A program made the position numbers and the translations under genes. Below, piece by piece: positions 49,406 through 60,312 of a stretch of 64,000 nt of DNA. The notes under the pieces were generated by a model. That model was given only the letters and a program-made list of their open reading frames with translations. It had not been told where the DNA came from and did no database searches. This DNA is from Planococcus wigleyi (GTDB taxonomy: Bacteria > Bacillota > Bacilli > Bacillales_A > Planococcaceae). Within the stretch, counting starts at the first letter, position 1. Each line of letters begins with the position of its first letter. The stretch covers positions 124,001 to 188,000 of the forward strand of contig NZ_JACSPU010000003.1 in NCBI RefSeq assembly GCF_014836985.1, written 5' to 3'.

Positions 49406-51046
49406 ATGAATAAATATCGAGTGGATGTCCAAGGGATGACCTGCACAGGATGCGAAGAACACATTGCAGTCGCGCTTGAAGCGATTGGCGCAAAAGAAAT
49501 CCAAGCTGATTTTCGAAAAGGTGAAGCTATATTTGAACTGCCGGAAGACATGGAGGTTGAAAAGGCAAAAAAAGCAATTGCTGATGCCAAGTATCAGCCG
49601 GGAAAAGCAGAAGAAGTTCAAAAACCAAAAGCGATGCAACCGGATGAAGAAGGCGAGTATGACTACATCATCATCGGTTCCGGGGGCGCTGCCTTTTCTT
49701 CCGCCATCGAAGCTGTAAAACACGGGGCGAAAGTGGCGATGATCGAACGGGGAACGGTAGGCGGTACCTGTGTGAACATCGGCTGTGTTCCTTCCAAAAC
49801 CTTATTACGGGCGGGAGAAATCAATCACTTGGCCAGGAATAACCCGTTTATCGGGCTGCATACCTCTGCGAATGAAGTGGATTTGGCTCCGCTGGTCAAA
49901 CAGAAAGAGGAATTGGTAACGGATCTCCGGAACAAGAAATATGTCGATTTGATTGAAGACTACGGTTTTGAGTTGATCAAAGGGGAAGCCAGGTTTATAG
50001 ATGAACATACTATTGAAGTGGATGGCCTGAAGCTATCTGCCAAACGGTTTCTGATTGCGACGGGGGCAGCTCCTGCTGTGCCAGCCATTTCGGGTCTGGA
50101 AGAAGTGGATTACCTGACCAGCACGACCTTATTGGAGTTAAAGAAAGTGCCGAAGCGCCTGACAATCATCGGTTCCGGCTATATTGGTGTGGAACTGGGC
50201 CAGCTATTTCACCACCTCGGATCCGAAGTCACGCTGATGCAAAGAAGTTCGCGTTTGTTCAAGGAATACGATCCGGAAATCTCGGAAGCCCTTACGAAAG
50301 CGTTGACCGCGCAAGGCATTCGGTTAGTGACCGATGCCTCGTATGAGCGGATTGAACAGGTCGGAGAGGTGAAAAAAGTTTACATCGAGGTGGACGGCCA
50401 GAGGCGGATCATTGAATCCGAACAACTGCTGATTGCAGCCGGCCGAACACCCAATACGGAAAGCTTGAACCTGCAGGCGGCGGGTGTTGAAACAGGGCGC
50501 CTTGGGGAAATTCGGATTGATGATTATGCCAAGACCTCCAATGAACGGATTTATGCAGCAGGTGATGTTACGCTCGGCCCTCAGTTTGTCTATGTCGCGG
50601 CTTATCAAGGGCGAGTGGCTGCTGGAAATGCGGTCGGTGGGCAGAAGGCAAAACTGGATTTGGCCATTGTGCCGGGTGTTACGTTTTCAGCGCCGGCGGT
50701 TGCCACCGTCGGTTTGACGGAGCAACAGGCAAAAGAAAGCGGCTATGACGTCATTACTTCCGTCTTGTCGTTGGAGGCCGTTCCGCGAGCGCAAGTGAAC
50801 CGGGAAACGACCGGGGTATTCAAACTGGTGGCAGATGCGAAAACACGCAAGCTGCTGGGCGGGCATATCGTAGCGGAAAATGCTGGAGATGTTATCTATG
50901 CGGTGACGCTTGCTGTGAAATTCGGTTTGACCATTGAAAATCTTAGCGACACCCTTGCGCCGTATTTGACCATGGCGGAAGGGGTGAAATTGGCTGCTCT
51001 CACGTTCGACAAGGACGTTTCTCAACTGTCTTGCTGTGCCGGTTAA
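49406..51046 (+). CDS. merA: Mercuric reductase MerA
   Basis: 546 residues: N-terminal heavy-metal-associated domain (GMTCTGCE, residues 9-16), FAD-binding GxGxxG ([12 protein letters not shown]), redox-active GTCVNIGC (C122/C127), NADPH site ([13 protein letters not shown]) and the C-terminal Cys pair LSCCAG that takes Hg(II) from solvent. It reduces Hg(II) to volatile Hg(0) in the cytoplasm. It directly follows merR. No merT/merP or merB is present, so uptake would rely on other routes and organomercurial cleavage is not encoded here. Confidence 0.95.
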   Translation: MNKYRVDVQGMTCTGCEEHIAVALEAIGAKEIQADFRKGEAIFELPEDMEVEKAKKAIADAKYQPGKAEEVQKPKAMQPDEEGEYDYIIIGSGGAAFSSAIEAVKHGAKVAMIERGTVGGTCVNIGCVPSKTLLRAGEINHLARNNPFIGLHTSANEVDLAPLVKQKEELVTDLRNKKYVDLIEDYGFELIKGEARFIDEHTIEVDGLKLSAKRFLIATGAAPAVPAISGLEEVDYLTSTTLLELKKVPKRLTIIGSGYIGVELGQLFHHLGSEVTLMQRSSRLFKEYDPEISEALTKALTAQGIRLVTDASYERIEQVGEVKKVYIEVDGQRRIIESEQLLIAAGRTPNTESLNLQAAGVETGRLGEIRIDDYAKTSNERIYAAGDVTLGPQFVYVAAYQGRVAAGNAVGGQKAKLDLAIVPGVTFSAPAVATVGLTEQQAKESGYDVITSVLSLEAVPRAQVNRETTGVFKLVADAKTRKLLGGHIVAENAGDVIYAVTLAVKFGLTIENLSDTLAPYLTMAEGVKLAALTFDKDVSQLSCCAG

Positions 51047-51191
51047 AAAGGGGTATACATTCATTATCTTAAACAAGTGAATTCTAATGGAAAATAGTAT
51101 TCCCTAGTTGATATGGTTATGGTTAAGTAGATTGAAATCAGAAAAGAATCTATTTGCCAATAGAACTCAAAGGTTGAAGGGAGTATTGAAG

Positions 51192-51518
51192 TTGATTTAT
51201 ACGATTTTCTTATTTGTCATCGCAGGAATAGCTGAAATTGGTGGAGGGTATTTAATTTGGTTATGGCTGCGAGAAGGGAAGCCTGTATATTTAGGGATTT
51301 TTGGCGGCATCGCATTAGCCTTATACGGAATCATCGCGACTTTCCAATCGTTCTCTTCATTTGGCCGTATTTATGCTGCCTATGGAGGAGTTTTCATTAT
51401 ACTTTCCGTTTTATGGGGATGGGGAATTGATAAAAAGACCCCGGATCTCTATGACTGGATCGGGGCAGGTGTTTGTTTAGTTGGTGTTTCTGTGATGTTA
51501 TGGGCTCCACGTGGATAA
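51192..51518 (+). CDS. UPF0060 (YnfA) family membrane protein
   Basis: 108 residues with four transmembrane segments and the family pattern [22 protein letters not shown]...[24 protein letters not shown]...[19 protein letters not shown]. The exact length matches the family when TTG 51192 (9 bases after AAGGGAG) is used. YnfA proteins resemble small multidrug-resistance exporters and often lie with metal-resistance genes, as here after merA. Substrate unproven. Confidence 0.88.
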   Translation: MIYTIFLFVIAGIAEIGGGYLIWLWLREGKPVYLGIFGGIALALYGIIATFQSFSSFGRIYAAYGGVFIILSVLWGWGIDKKTPDLYDWIGAGVCLVGVSVMLWAPRG

Positions 51519-51679
51519 TAAAATCTAATTGGTTTGCATACCAGCAATTAATAGGAGCTACATATTTCAATAAAGAAGGAACGGAATATTTATTCTAGCA
51601 TCTGTCTCATTCTTAAGGTAAAAGCTTATACTAATACATATAGAGCTACCAGAAAAAAGACGCTTGAAAATCGAGCAAT

Positions 51680-52342
51680 TTATGGCTTAAAAGCTCTGTA
51701 TGCCCTTAATGTGCCAATCACGGTTGAAAATTGTCCCGTTTCTTCAATTGCAGCGAATCCGGTTTCTTTTAGGAGACTTGGAATAATGCCTTTGACATGA
51801 GGGGAAGTGGTCTCGAATCCGTCTAACAACTGGACGGGGAAAAATGCAACACGCATTAAACCGTTTTGCGGCTTCTCAAAATCAATAATATGGAATTGGC
51901 CGCCCGGTTTGAGTGTCCGGCGAACTTCCTCAAAAGTTTCCTTCTTCTTCTCCAGCGTCAAATGATGAATGAATAAACTGGTAAAGACATGATGAAACAG
52001 GTTACTAGAAAAGGGAAGCCGGTCAGAAAATCCTTCCTTGAAGCTAATGCCGTTAGTTTGATTTCTGTTGATTTTTTCTTTCGCAATTGCCACTATTTCC
52101 GGGTCTGCATCGACTCCAATCACTTGAACATGGGAGTGTGATTGCCGTATTAAGAGGACCAAGGTTCCTGTGCCGCAAGCCAGATCCATTACCACTTCCC
52201 CAGGTTGAAGGACTGCTTGATTGACCAAATGCATTTTAAGCTTTTTTTCCTGCATCCCCCATTGGATTAACGGATCATAGAACCGGGTCATCCAGCGGTA
52301 TTTGAGTGCCGGGATATACGCTTTGTTTTTATCTGCCTTCAT
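51680..52342 (-). CDS. Class I SAM-dependent methyltransferase
   Basis: 220 residues with the methyltransferase motifs VMDLACGTGTLVLLI (motif I), VIGVDADPEIVAIAKEK (motif II), FSDRLPFSSNLFHHVFTSLFIHHL (motif III region) and RTLKPGGQFHIIDFEKP, of the UbiE/MenG-like group. The methyl acceptor is unknown. It lies between the mer and cad genes, but a resistance role is only a guess. Confidence 0.8.
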   Translation of the reverse strand: MKADKNKAYIPALKYRWMTRFYDPLIQWGMQEKKLKMHLVNQAVLQPGEVVMDLACGTGTLVLLIRQSHSHVQVIGVDADPEIVAIAKEKINRNQTNGISFKEGFSDRLPFSSNLFHHVFTSLFIHHLTLEKKKETFEEVRRTLKPGGQFHIIDFEKPQNGLMRVAFFPVQLLDGFETTSPHVKGIIPSLLKETGFAAIEETGQFSTVIGTLRAYRAFKP

Positions 52343-52530
52343 GAAGTTCGCATCCTTTCAATTAAGTGGATTTTTGTTCCGAATAAATCCGGTTTGAAAA
52401 AATAGGGAAATCGCCAACTTATTTGATTTATCATCACTTCAGAAAGTCAGAGATACTCTTCTAAAATCCATACCCTTTATCTTGAGGAGTAATAAAAGAA
52501 TGTTTCAGATTCGTCATACTATGTAGTTCA

Positions 52531-52566
52531 GAAAAGAGCTTTCCATTTGGCTGGAAAGCTCTTTTC
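52531..52566 (-). terminator. Terminator after cadA
   Basis: A perfect 14-bp stem (GAAAAGAGCTTTCC with its complement) and an 8-base loop, directly after the cadA stop codon on the minus strand. Confidence 0.8.
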
Positions 52567-52567
52567 G

Positions 52568-54988
52568 TTACTCTTTTACGCGCATCAGCCGTAAGCTGTT
52601 GAGCGCGACCAGAAGGGTAGCACCCATGTCTGACATAATGGCGATCCACAGGGTCAGCCAGCCCGGAATGACCAACAGCAACGCAATCACTTTGATGCCG
52701 ATTGCGAATGCAATGTTCGCTTTGATGATGTTCAGGGATTTCCGGCTCAACTTCACCGTGAACGGCAGTTTGCTCAAATCATCGCCCATCAAGACCACAT
52801 CAGCGGTCTCCATCGCGGTATCGGTTCCAGCACCGCCCATGGCAATTCCGACAGTAGAAGCAGCGAGTGCCGGAGCATCGTTCACGCCGTCTCCAATCAT
52901 CGCGACGTTGCCGTATTCAGCTCGTAAACGTTTGATGAAATTCAATTTATCCTCCGGCATCAGTTCGGCCTGGATTTCGGTGACGCCGATTTGCTGGCCA
53001 ATGGCCTGACCGGTACCTTTGTTGTCACCGGTCAGCATGATTGTCTTCTTGATGCCCATTTGATGCAGCTTCTGGATGACTTCCTTGCTGGATTCACGGA
53101 CTTCATCTGCCACGGCAATGACCGCCAGGATATTTTGTTCCGTTCCGATGATCATCGCCGTCTTGCCCTGATTTTGAAGAGTTGTAACGTTTTGTTCCAA
53201 GTTCTTATCGGCACTTGCAGCGCCCAGCTCATTGAAGAGAATCGGGCTGCCGATGTAGTACGTAATCCCTTCGACAGTTCCCTTAATCCCTTTGCCGGTA
53301 ATGGAAGAGAAGTCCTCGACCAAGACCGAAGAATAAGAAATGTTTTCTGCGTCCGCTTTTTTCATAATGGCCGAAGCAAGAGGGTGCTGTGAGCGATACT
53401 CCAGCGCTGTGACGATGGAAAGCAGTTCTTTTTCATTGAGATCCTTGTTCAATACCTCAAAGTCCGTGACGACGGGAACCCCTTTGGTCAGGGTGCCGGT
53501 CTTGTCAAACGCAATCGCTTTGATGGCGCCCATTTCTTCCAGGTACACGCCGCCTTTTACCAGAACGCCTTTTTTCGCTGCGTTGCCGATGGCGGAAACA
53601 ATCGAAATTGGAGTCGAAATGACCAATGCACACGGACAACCTACGACTAGCACAGCCAGCCCTTGGTAGACCCAGGTTTCCCAGCTGGCGTCAAACAAGA
53701 GGGGAGGGACAATGGCCACGAGTGCGGCAACGGCCATGATGATCGGTGTATAATATTTGGCGAATTTATCGACAAACGCCTGTGAAGGAGCGCGTTCGCC
53801 TTGCGCTTCCTCGACCAGGTGAATGATTTTCGCAATGGTCGTGTCTTCGACCAGTTTGGTGATTTTAACTTCCAGCAGACCTTCTTCATTCAGCGTGCCG
53901 GCGAAGACTTCATCATCCACCGTTTTGGCGACGGGCACGGATTCACCGGTAATCGTTGCCTGATTGACTGCCGAGTAGCCGTTGACCACCATACCGTCCA
54001 TCGCAATCTTTTGCCCGGGTTTGACGATCATGATATCCCCGACGGCAATGTCGTCCACCGAAATCAACTGTTCTTGTCCATTTCGACGAACCAGTGCCTC
54101 TTTCGGGGCAATGTCCATCAACGAACGGATGGATTGTCGGGCCCGGTCCATGGAAAAGCGTTCCAATGCTTCACTGATGGCGAAGAGAATCACCACGATG
54201 GACGCTTCCGCCCATTCGCCGATAAAAGCGGCCCCGATGACGGCAACCGTCATGAGTGTCTTCATATCGAAATCCAGGCGTATCAAGTTCTGGAAGCCGA
54301 CTTTAAAGAGCGAGTATCCGCCAATGACGATGGCTGCCACGAACAGGAGGGATGTCATCAGGTTTTCTTCCCCGTTGACGAACTGGGAAATGTACCCGAA
54401 GACGATCAACAGGGTGGAGTAGAGCAAGACGCTGTACTTTTGGTAGAACGGCACTTTCTTCTCCTTTGCAGTCGTCGTTTTATCGGTTTCCGTTTTCGGA
54501 CCGGCTGGCCGGCCTGTGATTTCAGGAGCGACCTTCAAATTTTCAAAGGCACCGGCTTTCTCCAATTCTTCAACCGAGGCCGTCCCGTAAACGGAAATTT
54601 TCGAAGCGCCGAAATTCACTTTCGCATCCTGGACACCGGGAATCTGCTTGACGTTGTTCTCAAACTTCCCGGCACAGTTGGCGCACGTAAAGCCTTCCAC
54701 CCGGAAGACATTTTTTTCTTCGACTGCCACGTTCACTTCGGGAGCCGTCTGGCGTTTCGGTTTTTCCGGTGCCACTTTCAAGTTTTCAAATGCACCGGCT
54801 TTTTCCAATTCTTCAACCGAGGCCGTCCCGTAAACGGAAATTTTCGAAGCCCCAAAATTCACTTTCGCATCCTGGACACCGGAAATCTGCTTAACATTCT
54901 TCTCAAATTTCCCGGCACAGTTGGCACACGTAAAGCCTTCCACCCGGTAAACCGTTTTGTCTTCTGTTTCCTTTGTTTTTTCAACCAA
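52568..54988 (-). CDS. cadA: CadA cadmium/zinc-exporting P1B-type ATPase with two HMA domains
   Basis: 806 residues: two tandem, almost identical HMA domains (each with [12 protein letters not shown]), six to eight transmembrane segments, the CPC ion-binding motif ([10 protein letters not shown]), phosphorylation DKTGTLTKG, the HP motif (SQHPLASAI) and the [10 protein letters not shown] hinge. It exports Cd/Zn/Pb. TTG 54988 is chosen, 9 bases after AAGGAGG; earlier in-frame TTGs touch that site. It overlaps the end of cadC. The HMA repeat is recent-looking: about 65 residues repeated with very few changes. Confidence 0.93.
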   Translation of the reverse strand: MVEKTKETEDKTVYRVEGFTCANCAGKFEKNVKQISGVQDAKVNFGASKISVYGTASVEELEKAGAFENLKVAPEKPKRQTAPEVNVAVEEKNVFRVEGFTCANCAGKFENNVKQIPGVQDAKVNFGASKISVYGTASVEELEKAGAFENLKVAPEITGRPAGPKTETDKTTTAKEKKVPFYQKYSVLLYSTLLIVFGYISQFVNGEENLMTSLLFVAAIVIGGYSLFKVGFQNLIRLDFDMKTLMTVAVIGAAFIGEWAEASIVVILFAISEALERFSMDRARQSIRSLMDIAPKEALVRRNGQEQLISVDDIAVGDIMIVKPGQKIAMDGMVVNGYSAVNQATITGESVPVAKTVDDEVFAGTLNEEGLLEVKITKLVEDTTIAKIIHLVEEAQGERAPSQAFVDKFAKYYTPIIMAVAALVAIVPPLLFDASWETWVYQGLAVLVVGCPCALVISTPISIVSAIGNAAKKGVLVKGGVYLEEMGAIKAIAFDKTGTLTKGVPVVTDFEVLNKDLNEKELLSIVTALEYRSQHPLASAIMKKADAENISYSSVLVEDFSSITGKGIKGTVEGITYYIGSPILFNELGAASADKNLEQNVTTLQNQGKTAMIIGTEQNILAVIAVADEVRESSKEVIQKLHQMGIKKTIMLTGDNKGTGQAIGQQIGVTEIQAELMPEDKLNFIKRLRAEYGNVAMIGDGVNDAPALAASTVGIAMGGAGTDTAMETADVVLMGDDLSKLPFTVKLSRKSLNIIKANIAFAIGIKVIALLLVIPGWLTLWIAIMSDMGATLLVALNSLRLMRVKE

Positions 54989-55346
54989 CTTCAACAACCT
55001 CCTTCTGATGGAGGAAGGCCACTTGCACCAAGTGTTTCACATGCGCGTCATCCAACGAATAATAGACCAATTTGCCTTCTTTGCGGTATTTCGCCAACCC
55101 CATATTTTTTAACAGGCGCAGGTGGTAGGAGGCGGTTGCGGTGGAAGAGCCGATGATATTCGCAACGTCGCACACACAAAGTTTGTCCTCCAGCGATAAG
55201 GCATAGGCGATCTTGATACGCGTATCATCCGACAACGCCTTGAAGATCTTCGCCACTTCCAATGGATTCTGTTCTGCCAGCTGTTGCTGGACTCGTTCCA
55301 CCTTTTCTTCATCTATACAGACCACATCACAAATCTCTTTTGCCAA
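54981..55346 (-). CDS. cadC: CadC metal-sensing repressor (ArsR/SmtB family)
   Basis: 121 residues: N-terminal Cys pair (EICDVVC), winged helix ([43 protein letters not shown]) with the CVC metal site, and C-terminal His. Metal binding releases it from DNA, derepressing the cad genes. TTG start behind GGAGTG. It lies between cadD and cadA on the minus strand; the coding regions of cadC and cadA overlap by a few bases, so they are coupled. Confidence 0.92.
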   Translation of the reverse strand: MAKEICDVVCIDEEKVERVQQQLAEQNPLEVAKIFKALSDDTRIKIAYALSLEDKLCVCDVANIIGSSTATASYHLRLLKNMGLAKYRKEGKLVYYSLDDAHVKHLVQVAFLHQKEVVEVG

Positions 55347-55424
55347 TTTCTTTCACTCCTTTTTCTGACTCGCTGTTTTACAGCAGTCTTTCTTTTCTAT
55401 AGAAAACAAAACTCGAAAACCATA

Positions 55425-56048
55425 TCAGCTCACTAAACTCCAAAGGAAACGGAATGTCCCGTTCTCCACCATGATCAAGATGCCCAGTCCGATAAAGACG
55501 ACCGGCACAATCCAGCGTTCCCATTTCTCGATTGTTTCCGAGATTGATTTAACGGAGGCCAAACGGTAGCTGAGGTAACACAAAACAGCTGTCATAATGG
55601 CAAAGACAACAAGCATCACAACGGTCTCACTCAAATTTAAGGTTGAAAAATAGGGTATGTAGACACCGATGTTGTCACCGCCAGCCGCCAGTGTAATGAC
55701 TGTGACGGTTACAAAAAAACGATTGGATTTTCCGGAAGACAAGCGGGACAGGATATCCTCTTCGTCGTTCTCCTCTTCCTCTTCCTCTTTAAACCACACT
55801 TTGATTCCCAGATAAATTGGAATCAGTCCGAGCAGCCCGACCCAATGTTCCGGAACGAAGGTAAGACCGGATGCAGCCAATAGACTGACGCCAACCAATA
55901 GGGCTGTCCCCAAATACTGACCGACGACAATGGATTTTAATTGGCCGGATTTTTTGGTCTGTGAAAACAGAATCAATAAAATGATGACGTAATCAATACT
56001 TGTCGCAATATAAGCTGCAACAGCGGAAAAAATTGTCGTAATCAGCAC
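55425..56048 (-). CDS. cadD: CadD family cadmium resistance transporter
   Basis: 207 residues with about six transmembrane helices and the CadD signatures (SAVAAYIATSIDYVIILLILF, VGQYLGTALLVGVSLLAA, TLAAGGDNIGVYIPYF). A run of Glu (KEEEEEENDEED) lies in a cytoplasmic loop. It gives Cd tolerance by export or sequestration. The GTG at 56048 (6 bases after AAAGGAG) gives the usual family length. It is first in the cadD-cadC-cadA operon, downstream of an ArsR-type operator at 56104. Confidence 0.88.
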   Translation of the reverse strand: MLITTIFSAVAAYIATSIDYVIILLILFSQTKKSGQLKSIVVGQYLGTALLVGVSLLAASGLTFVPEHWVGLLGLIPIYLGIKVWFKEEEEEENDEEDILSRLSSGKSNRFFVTVTVITLAAGGDNIGVYIPYFSTLNLSETVVMLVVFAIMTAVLCYLSYRLASVKSISETIEKWERWIVPVVFIGLGILIMVENGTFRFLWSLVS

Positions 56049-56103
56049 CACCAACTCCTTTGTGAATACTAGAACCAACTAATATCCTTCTAATAGTTAA
56101 ACA

Positions 56104-56122
56104 TTCAAACGAACGTTTGATT
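56104..56122. promoter_or_regulatory. CadC/ArsR-type operator upstream of cadD
   Basis: TCAAACG-AA-CGTTTGA (56105-56120) is a perfect 7-2-7 palindrome like known cad operators (TTCAAA...TTTGAA). A second, weaker pair (CATTCAAATGA...TATTTGAG) lies at about 56163-56190. Both are in the promoter region of the cadD-cadC-cadA operon. Confidence 0.6.
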
Positions 56123-56487
56123 AATGCAAGTGTACAAAGATTTCGCTAGATTGTCAATGATACATTCAAATGATTGTTTTAATATTTGAGTATGCTTGTT
56201 AGAATGAACGAAGTAATAGATTTTGCGATTATGAATAAGTGACGAATTTTAAAAAACACCTGTAATCTATGGCAAATCAGTAGTGATAGGAAAACAAGTT
56301 GAATATTAATTTAGCCATTGAGTAAGCACGACCACATGAACGATTGGCCACTTATTAATGTTATGCATATTTTGATGTTTCCGGGGAATAGATGACTAAA
56401 GGACAGATGATTCTGCTGTGCATTTAGAATCCACGTAATTTTTCTAAAATCGAAACTAAAACAGGAGTCAGGGAAAGGGGACGTATC

Positions 56488-57336
56488 ATGGCAAAAGCTC
56501 ATAAATCCACCAAGAATATCAAGTTGGCTTTCATGATCAACCTTCTATTTTCAATAGGAGAACTCATTGGCGGCTTTTTAATTAACAGTGTCGCAATCAT
56601 GTCTGATGCTATTCATGATCTAGGAGACGCTATTGCTTTAGGGATTTCTTGGTTTCTACAAAACTTTTCAAATAAAGAAGGGGATGAGAAGTTTTCGTTC
56701 GGCTATAAACGTTTTTCCCTTTTGGGCGCATTAATCAATGCAGCTGTTTTGATTGCTGGCTCTATTTATATTTTTACTCAGGCTATCCCTTTGCTGTTTA
56801 ATCCGGAACATTCCAATGCCCAAGGGATGATTTGGTTTGCCATTGTAGGCGTTCTTTTAAATGGTTATGCAGCTTTCAAGTTACATAAAGGAAAATCAGT
56901 AAATGAAGGAGTCCTGTCCTGGCATATGCTCGAAGATGTTTTAGGATGGGTGGCAGTACTGATTGTCGGCATTGTTCTGCTGTTCAAGGATATTCATATC
57001 CTCGACCCGATTTTATCCCTGGCAATTGCCCTGTTTATTTTAGTGAACGTTGTGCGCAATCTTACTAAAACCATGAAAATTCTGTTAGAAGGCGTGCCCG
57101 AAGGAATTGATATAGAAGAAATACAGGCGAAAATCGAGAAAATTCCAGGGGTATTGTCTGTCGGGGATTTAAATATTTGGTCGATCGACGGAGAAGAGAA
57201 TGCACTGAATCTACATCTTTCTGTTGAGGGAGATAACCTTGCGGATTCAGCCGCTATAAAAGAAAAAGTAAGAAAGGCTACTTCCGACCTGAGGATTGTC
57301 CATTCCGCCATTGAATTGGAATGGAAAGACCGCTAA
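56488..57336 (+). CDS. Cation diffusion facilitator (CDF) zinc/cadmium exporter
   Basis: 282 residues with six transmembrane helices and paired metal sites (SDAIHDLGDAIALG in TM2, HMLEDVLGW in TM5: HxxxD in both), followed by the cytoplasmic domain (GVLSVGDLNIWSIDGEENALNLHL). It is an H+-coupled exporter of Zn/Cd/Co, CzcD-like. AAAGGGG precedes the ATG. It is divergent from the cad operon across a 439-bp gap that holds the cad operators but no other gene I can support. A terminator follows. Confidence 0.9.
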   Translation: MAKAHKSTKNIKLAFMINLLFSIGELIGGFLINSVAIMSDAIHDLGDAIALGISWFLQNFSNKEGDEKFSFGYKRFSLLGALINAAVLIAGSIYIFTQAIPLLFNPEHSNAQGMIWFAIVGVLLNGYAAFKLHKGKSVNEGVLSWHMLEDVLGWVAVLIVGIVLLFKDIHILDPILSLAIALFILVNVVRNLTKTMKILLEGVPEGIDIEEIQAKIEKIPGVLSVGDLNIWSIDGEENALNLHLSVEGDNLADSAAIKEKVRKATSDLRIVHSAIELEWKDR

Positions 57337-57403
57337 TAACCTTCCTTTTAGTGCGTATGATTTCTAAGGGAACTCTCAATAGCTTTCTAGGAGTTGCTTA
57401 AGT

Positions 57404-57448
57404 AAAAGAGAGAAAAGGGCAAATTTAAAAGCCTCTTTTCTCTCTTTT
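57404..57448 (+). terminator. Terminator after the CDF gene
   Basis: A long stem (AAAAGAGAGAAAAG with CTTTTCTCTCTTTT, plus GC/GC closing) with a 10-base loop; usable on both strands. Confidence 0.75.
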
Positions 57449-57459
57449 GGTCTGTATAA

Positions 57460-57485
57460 GTTTGTAAAAAAGTACTTTTACAAAC
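57460..57485. repeat. Family B palindrome, diverged copy
   Basis: GTTTGTAAAA, AAGTAC, TTTTACAAAC: the family B core with C-to-T changes in the arms that keep the pairing. Compensating changes in both arms suggest the palindrome itself matters. It lies between the convergent CDF and P1B-4 ATPase genes. Confidence 0.55.
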
Positions 57486-57524
57486 ACTTTATAGTAATCC
57501 TATTTTAAAAAAGTCTGGACCAGA

Positions 57525-59438
57525 TTATCTAGATCTTAACAAACGAAGCCCATTGAGAATTACAACCAATGTACTTCCTTCATGAATAATGACGCTGATT
57601 GCTATATCCGTTAATCCTAATAAGGTAACGATAATTAGAAATGCTACAACTGTCATTGAGAAAATAATATTTTGCCAAATAACACGATTCATTTTTAAGG
57701 AAATCTGATGAGCTTTTACTAATTTGGATAAATCGTTTTTCATTAAAACTAGATCAGATACATCTACTGCAACATCCGTACCATCTCCCATAGCAATTCC
57801 GACATCTGCTTTCACAAGAGCAGGTGCGTCATTTACACCATCGCCCACCATAGCGGTTATGCCATAGTTTTCTTTTTGTTGATCTATAATATTAGATTTG
57901 TCTTCCGGCATAACATTAGCGATAACTTCATCCAGTCCTAACTGTTCAGCAACCGCCTTCCCGGTCATTTCAGAATCACCAGTAATTAAAGTAGTGTGTA
58001 TACCTAGTTTTTTAAAATACTCAATAGTTTCTTTCGCATGTTCACTTGGAATATCCATTAGCCCAATCAGACCAATCACTTCTTCATCTTCTGCTACATA
58101 TACGACTGTCTTACCTTCTGACGCCCATTCACTATTTAAATGAATATATTCATCTGAAACACCGTCAAAAGAAGTCGGCTTTCCTATTCGATAATTTTTA
58201 CCTTTGTAATCTCCTGTCAATCCTCTACCAATCTGATTTTCTACTTCAATAGCTAGTTTATTTTTTTGTTCAAACTTTCTTAGAATAGCATCTGCTAAGG
58301 GGTGGTTGGATTCCTTTTCAAGAGCCACTACGATATCAATAATATTTTCTTCGTTTACAGAATTAGTAAAATAATAATTGGTTACTTCAGGTTTTCCTTT
58401 CGTTAAGGTTCCCGTTTTATCAAAGGCAATTGCTTGAATCCCGGCTAATTGAGACAAATATGAACTTCCTTTTGAAAGTACGCCTCTTTTAGCTAGGTTT
58501 GAAGTGGCTGACAAAGTTACGGATACGGTAGCTGCAGCTAGAGCACACGGTGAAGCTGCGACTAGAAGAACTAATCCTCTATAAGTACTTTGTGACCAAG
58601 TCCAATCCAAAATCATAGGAGTGAGTATAATGAAGAGCGGTATTGCCATTAAAACAACTGTAACGTATTTCGGTTCAAATTTCTGGATAATACTGGCGGC
58701 TTTTGTTTGATTATTTTGATTTTGATTGACTAGTTGTAAGATTTTTGAAAAGACAGTATCTTTATTTTCTTTTGAGACTTCCATTGTGAAAGTTCCTGTT
58801 CCATTAATCGTACTCCCAAAAACCACGTCTCCTTTTGATTTTTCTTTAGGGATACTTTCTCCATTGATAGAAGATTCATCAATGGAGATATTTCCAGATA
58901 AAATGACTCCGTCAATGGGTACTTGATCTCCATTCAATACTTGGAGCCGATCTCCCACTTTTAATTCATTAACATCAACAATCTTTGTATTGCCATCAGA
59001 AATGATCAATCTGGCAGTCGTTGGATTCAGTTTAAGTAATTTTGTGATTTCTCGTTTGCTTCTACCTTCAGCATAATCTTCTAAAAAATGCGCACCAGAA
59101 AATATGAGAATCAGCAACGTTCCTTCCCAAAAATTCCCTATCAGTGAAGCACCAAGTGCAGCTAATCCCATTAAAATGTGGGAATTAGGTGTAAATTTAT
59201 TTTTGGCTTTTGTATTTTCAACTGTTTCTCCAATTCCTTCAAGAAGAATGACATGATAGCCCGCACTAATTGTTGCAATTGAAAATAAAATGTTCTTAGT
59301 AATTGTATACTCTCCATTTAAAAATAAAGCAATAAGCGCTAGGGCTAAACCAATGAAGTACAAAATAATGGGCATCTTTCCGTGATCATGGTCATGGTTA
59401 TGTGTTTCATGAGATTGTTGTTCTTTAACTGTCTCCAT
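57525..59438 (-). CDS. P1B-4 type metal-exporting ATPase (SPC motif; Zn/Co/Fe)
   Basis: 637 residues: a His-rich N-terminus (HETHNHDHDHG) instead of an HMA domain, about six to eight transmembrane helices, SPC in the transport helix (AASPCALAAAT), the dodecapeptide [26 protein letters not shown] and [10 protein letters not shown]. The SPC motif marks the P1B-4 group (CoaT, CtpD, PfeT/ZosA), which exports Co, Fe(II) or Zn. ATG 59438 (after AGAGGTGA) is chosen over a longer frame. The upstream gene czrA is separated from it by a decayed transposase. Confidence 0.88.
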   Translation of the reverse strand: METVKEQQSHETHNHDHDHGKMPIILYFIGLALALIALFLNGEYTITKNILFSIATISAGYHVILLEGIGETVENTKAKNKFTPNSHILMGLAALGASLIGNFWEGTLLILIFSGAHFLEDYAEGRSKREITKLLKLNPTTARLIISDGNTKIVDVNELKVGDRLQVLNGDQVPIDGVILSGNISIDESSINGESIPKEKSKGDVVFGSTINGTGTFTMEVSKENKDTVFSKILQLVNQNQNNQTKAASIIQKFEPKYVTVVLMAIPLFIILTPMILDWTWSQSTYRGLVLLVAASPCALAAATVSVTLSATSNLAKRGVLSKGSSYLSQLAGIQAIAFDKTGTLTKGKPEVTNYYFTNSVNEENIIDIVVALEKESNHPLADAILRKFEQKNKLAIEVENQIGRGLTGDYKGKNYRIGKPTSFDGVSDEYIHLNSEWASEGKTVVYVAEDEEVIGLIGLMDIPSEHAKETIEYFKKLGIHTTLITGDSEMTGKAVAEQLGLDEVIANVMPEDKSNIIDQQKENYGITAMVGDGVNDAPALVKADVGIAMGDGTDVAVDVSDLVLMKNDLSKLVKAHQISLKMNRVIWQNIIFSMTVVAFLIIVTLLGLTDIAISVIIHEGSTLVVILNGLRLLRSR

Positions 59439-59589
59439 TTCTATCACCTCTTTAAATGTAGTCTCTTTGGTTTTCGTACACTTATTGTTTGTGTCCATAA
59501 ATTTTGTGGACTTATTCCCTCTAAACTAAAAAAAGTGGCGTGTAATATCATCTATATAAGTTGAATTAATGTTTACTAATCTAACGCAC

Positions 59590-60300
59590 AACCGATCAAT
59601 CGTTTCTTTTTTCGGCGCATGACGTCCTGAAGAAACGCACTGATAGCCAGAATAATTTTCTGGACGTTGCCAAAGAATACATTGTTAATGACTGTTTCCT
59701 TTAACTATTTCCAGACACCTTACATTAACATTATGTTCAATATGGGACTACACGGAGGCAAAAAGACCATTTGAGGGCGACATCGATTTTCTTCCAAGAA
59801 TGGCTGAATCAATTTGGCGTGGTGAATCCTAGCGTTGTCTAGAATCATGACAATTTTACCCGTTGATTAAATCGCTCAGATTCTCGAGAGGAAACGTAGA
59901 AAAGCATGGGCATTATACTATTCTTCTTCGATGCAGAAAATTGCACCGGTCTCATAATCCGCCGTACCAATCAGCTTCACGCCCTTATGCTGGCCATAGG
60001 TGGGAATGAGTCGCTGTTTTCCTTTGAGGAACCAGGTACCGGTCTTGGTAATCACGAATCATCTTCAAATACAGGTGATCAATCTCACCGTCTATCAATT
60101 TTTTTAAATGTTGGAAAGGTCTCTTAAACTAAAGTGTCTGGCTTTTTGGGATCCGATTTTTGAAGTGTATAAGTCGGTCGTGTATAACTTAATCCCATTG
60201 AATGCAGGAGATTGGAAGCATCTTTTTGTAATCGGTTATGATCATGTGCCATTTTTTTTACTCCTTTCAACGCATAGGATGTCCAGCTGTGAATCTTGTA
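59590..60300 (-). pseudogene. IS630-family transposase, decayed
   Basis: On the minus strand, pieces of an IS630 DDE transposase are recognisable in order: LLHSMGLSYTRPTYTLQKSD, IDGEIDHLYLKM, KTWFLKGKQRLIPTYGQHKG, VMILDNARIHHAKLIQPFLE, VFLPPCSPI and VINNVFFGNVQKIILAISAF. Frame changes and stop codons break it into at least four pieces, and the N-terminal helix-turn-helix part is missing. It sits between czrA and the P1B-4 ATPase. I could not fix the terminal inverted repeats. Confidence 0.8.
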
Positions 60301-60312
60301 ATTAAACGTTTT

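Noticed and set aside
53801..55156. Long plus-strand ORF opposite cadA/cadC
   Set aside because: Although 451 codons long, it mirrors two well-supported genes and its repeats are the antisense of the duplicated HMA domain.
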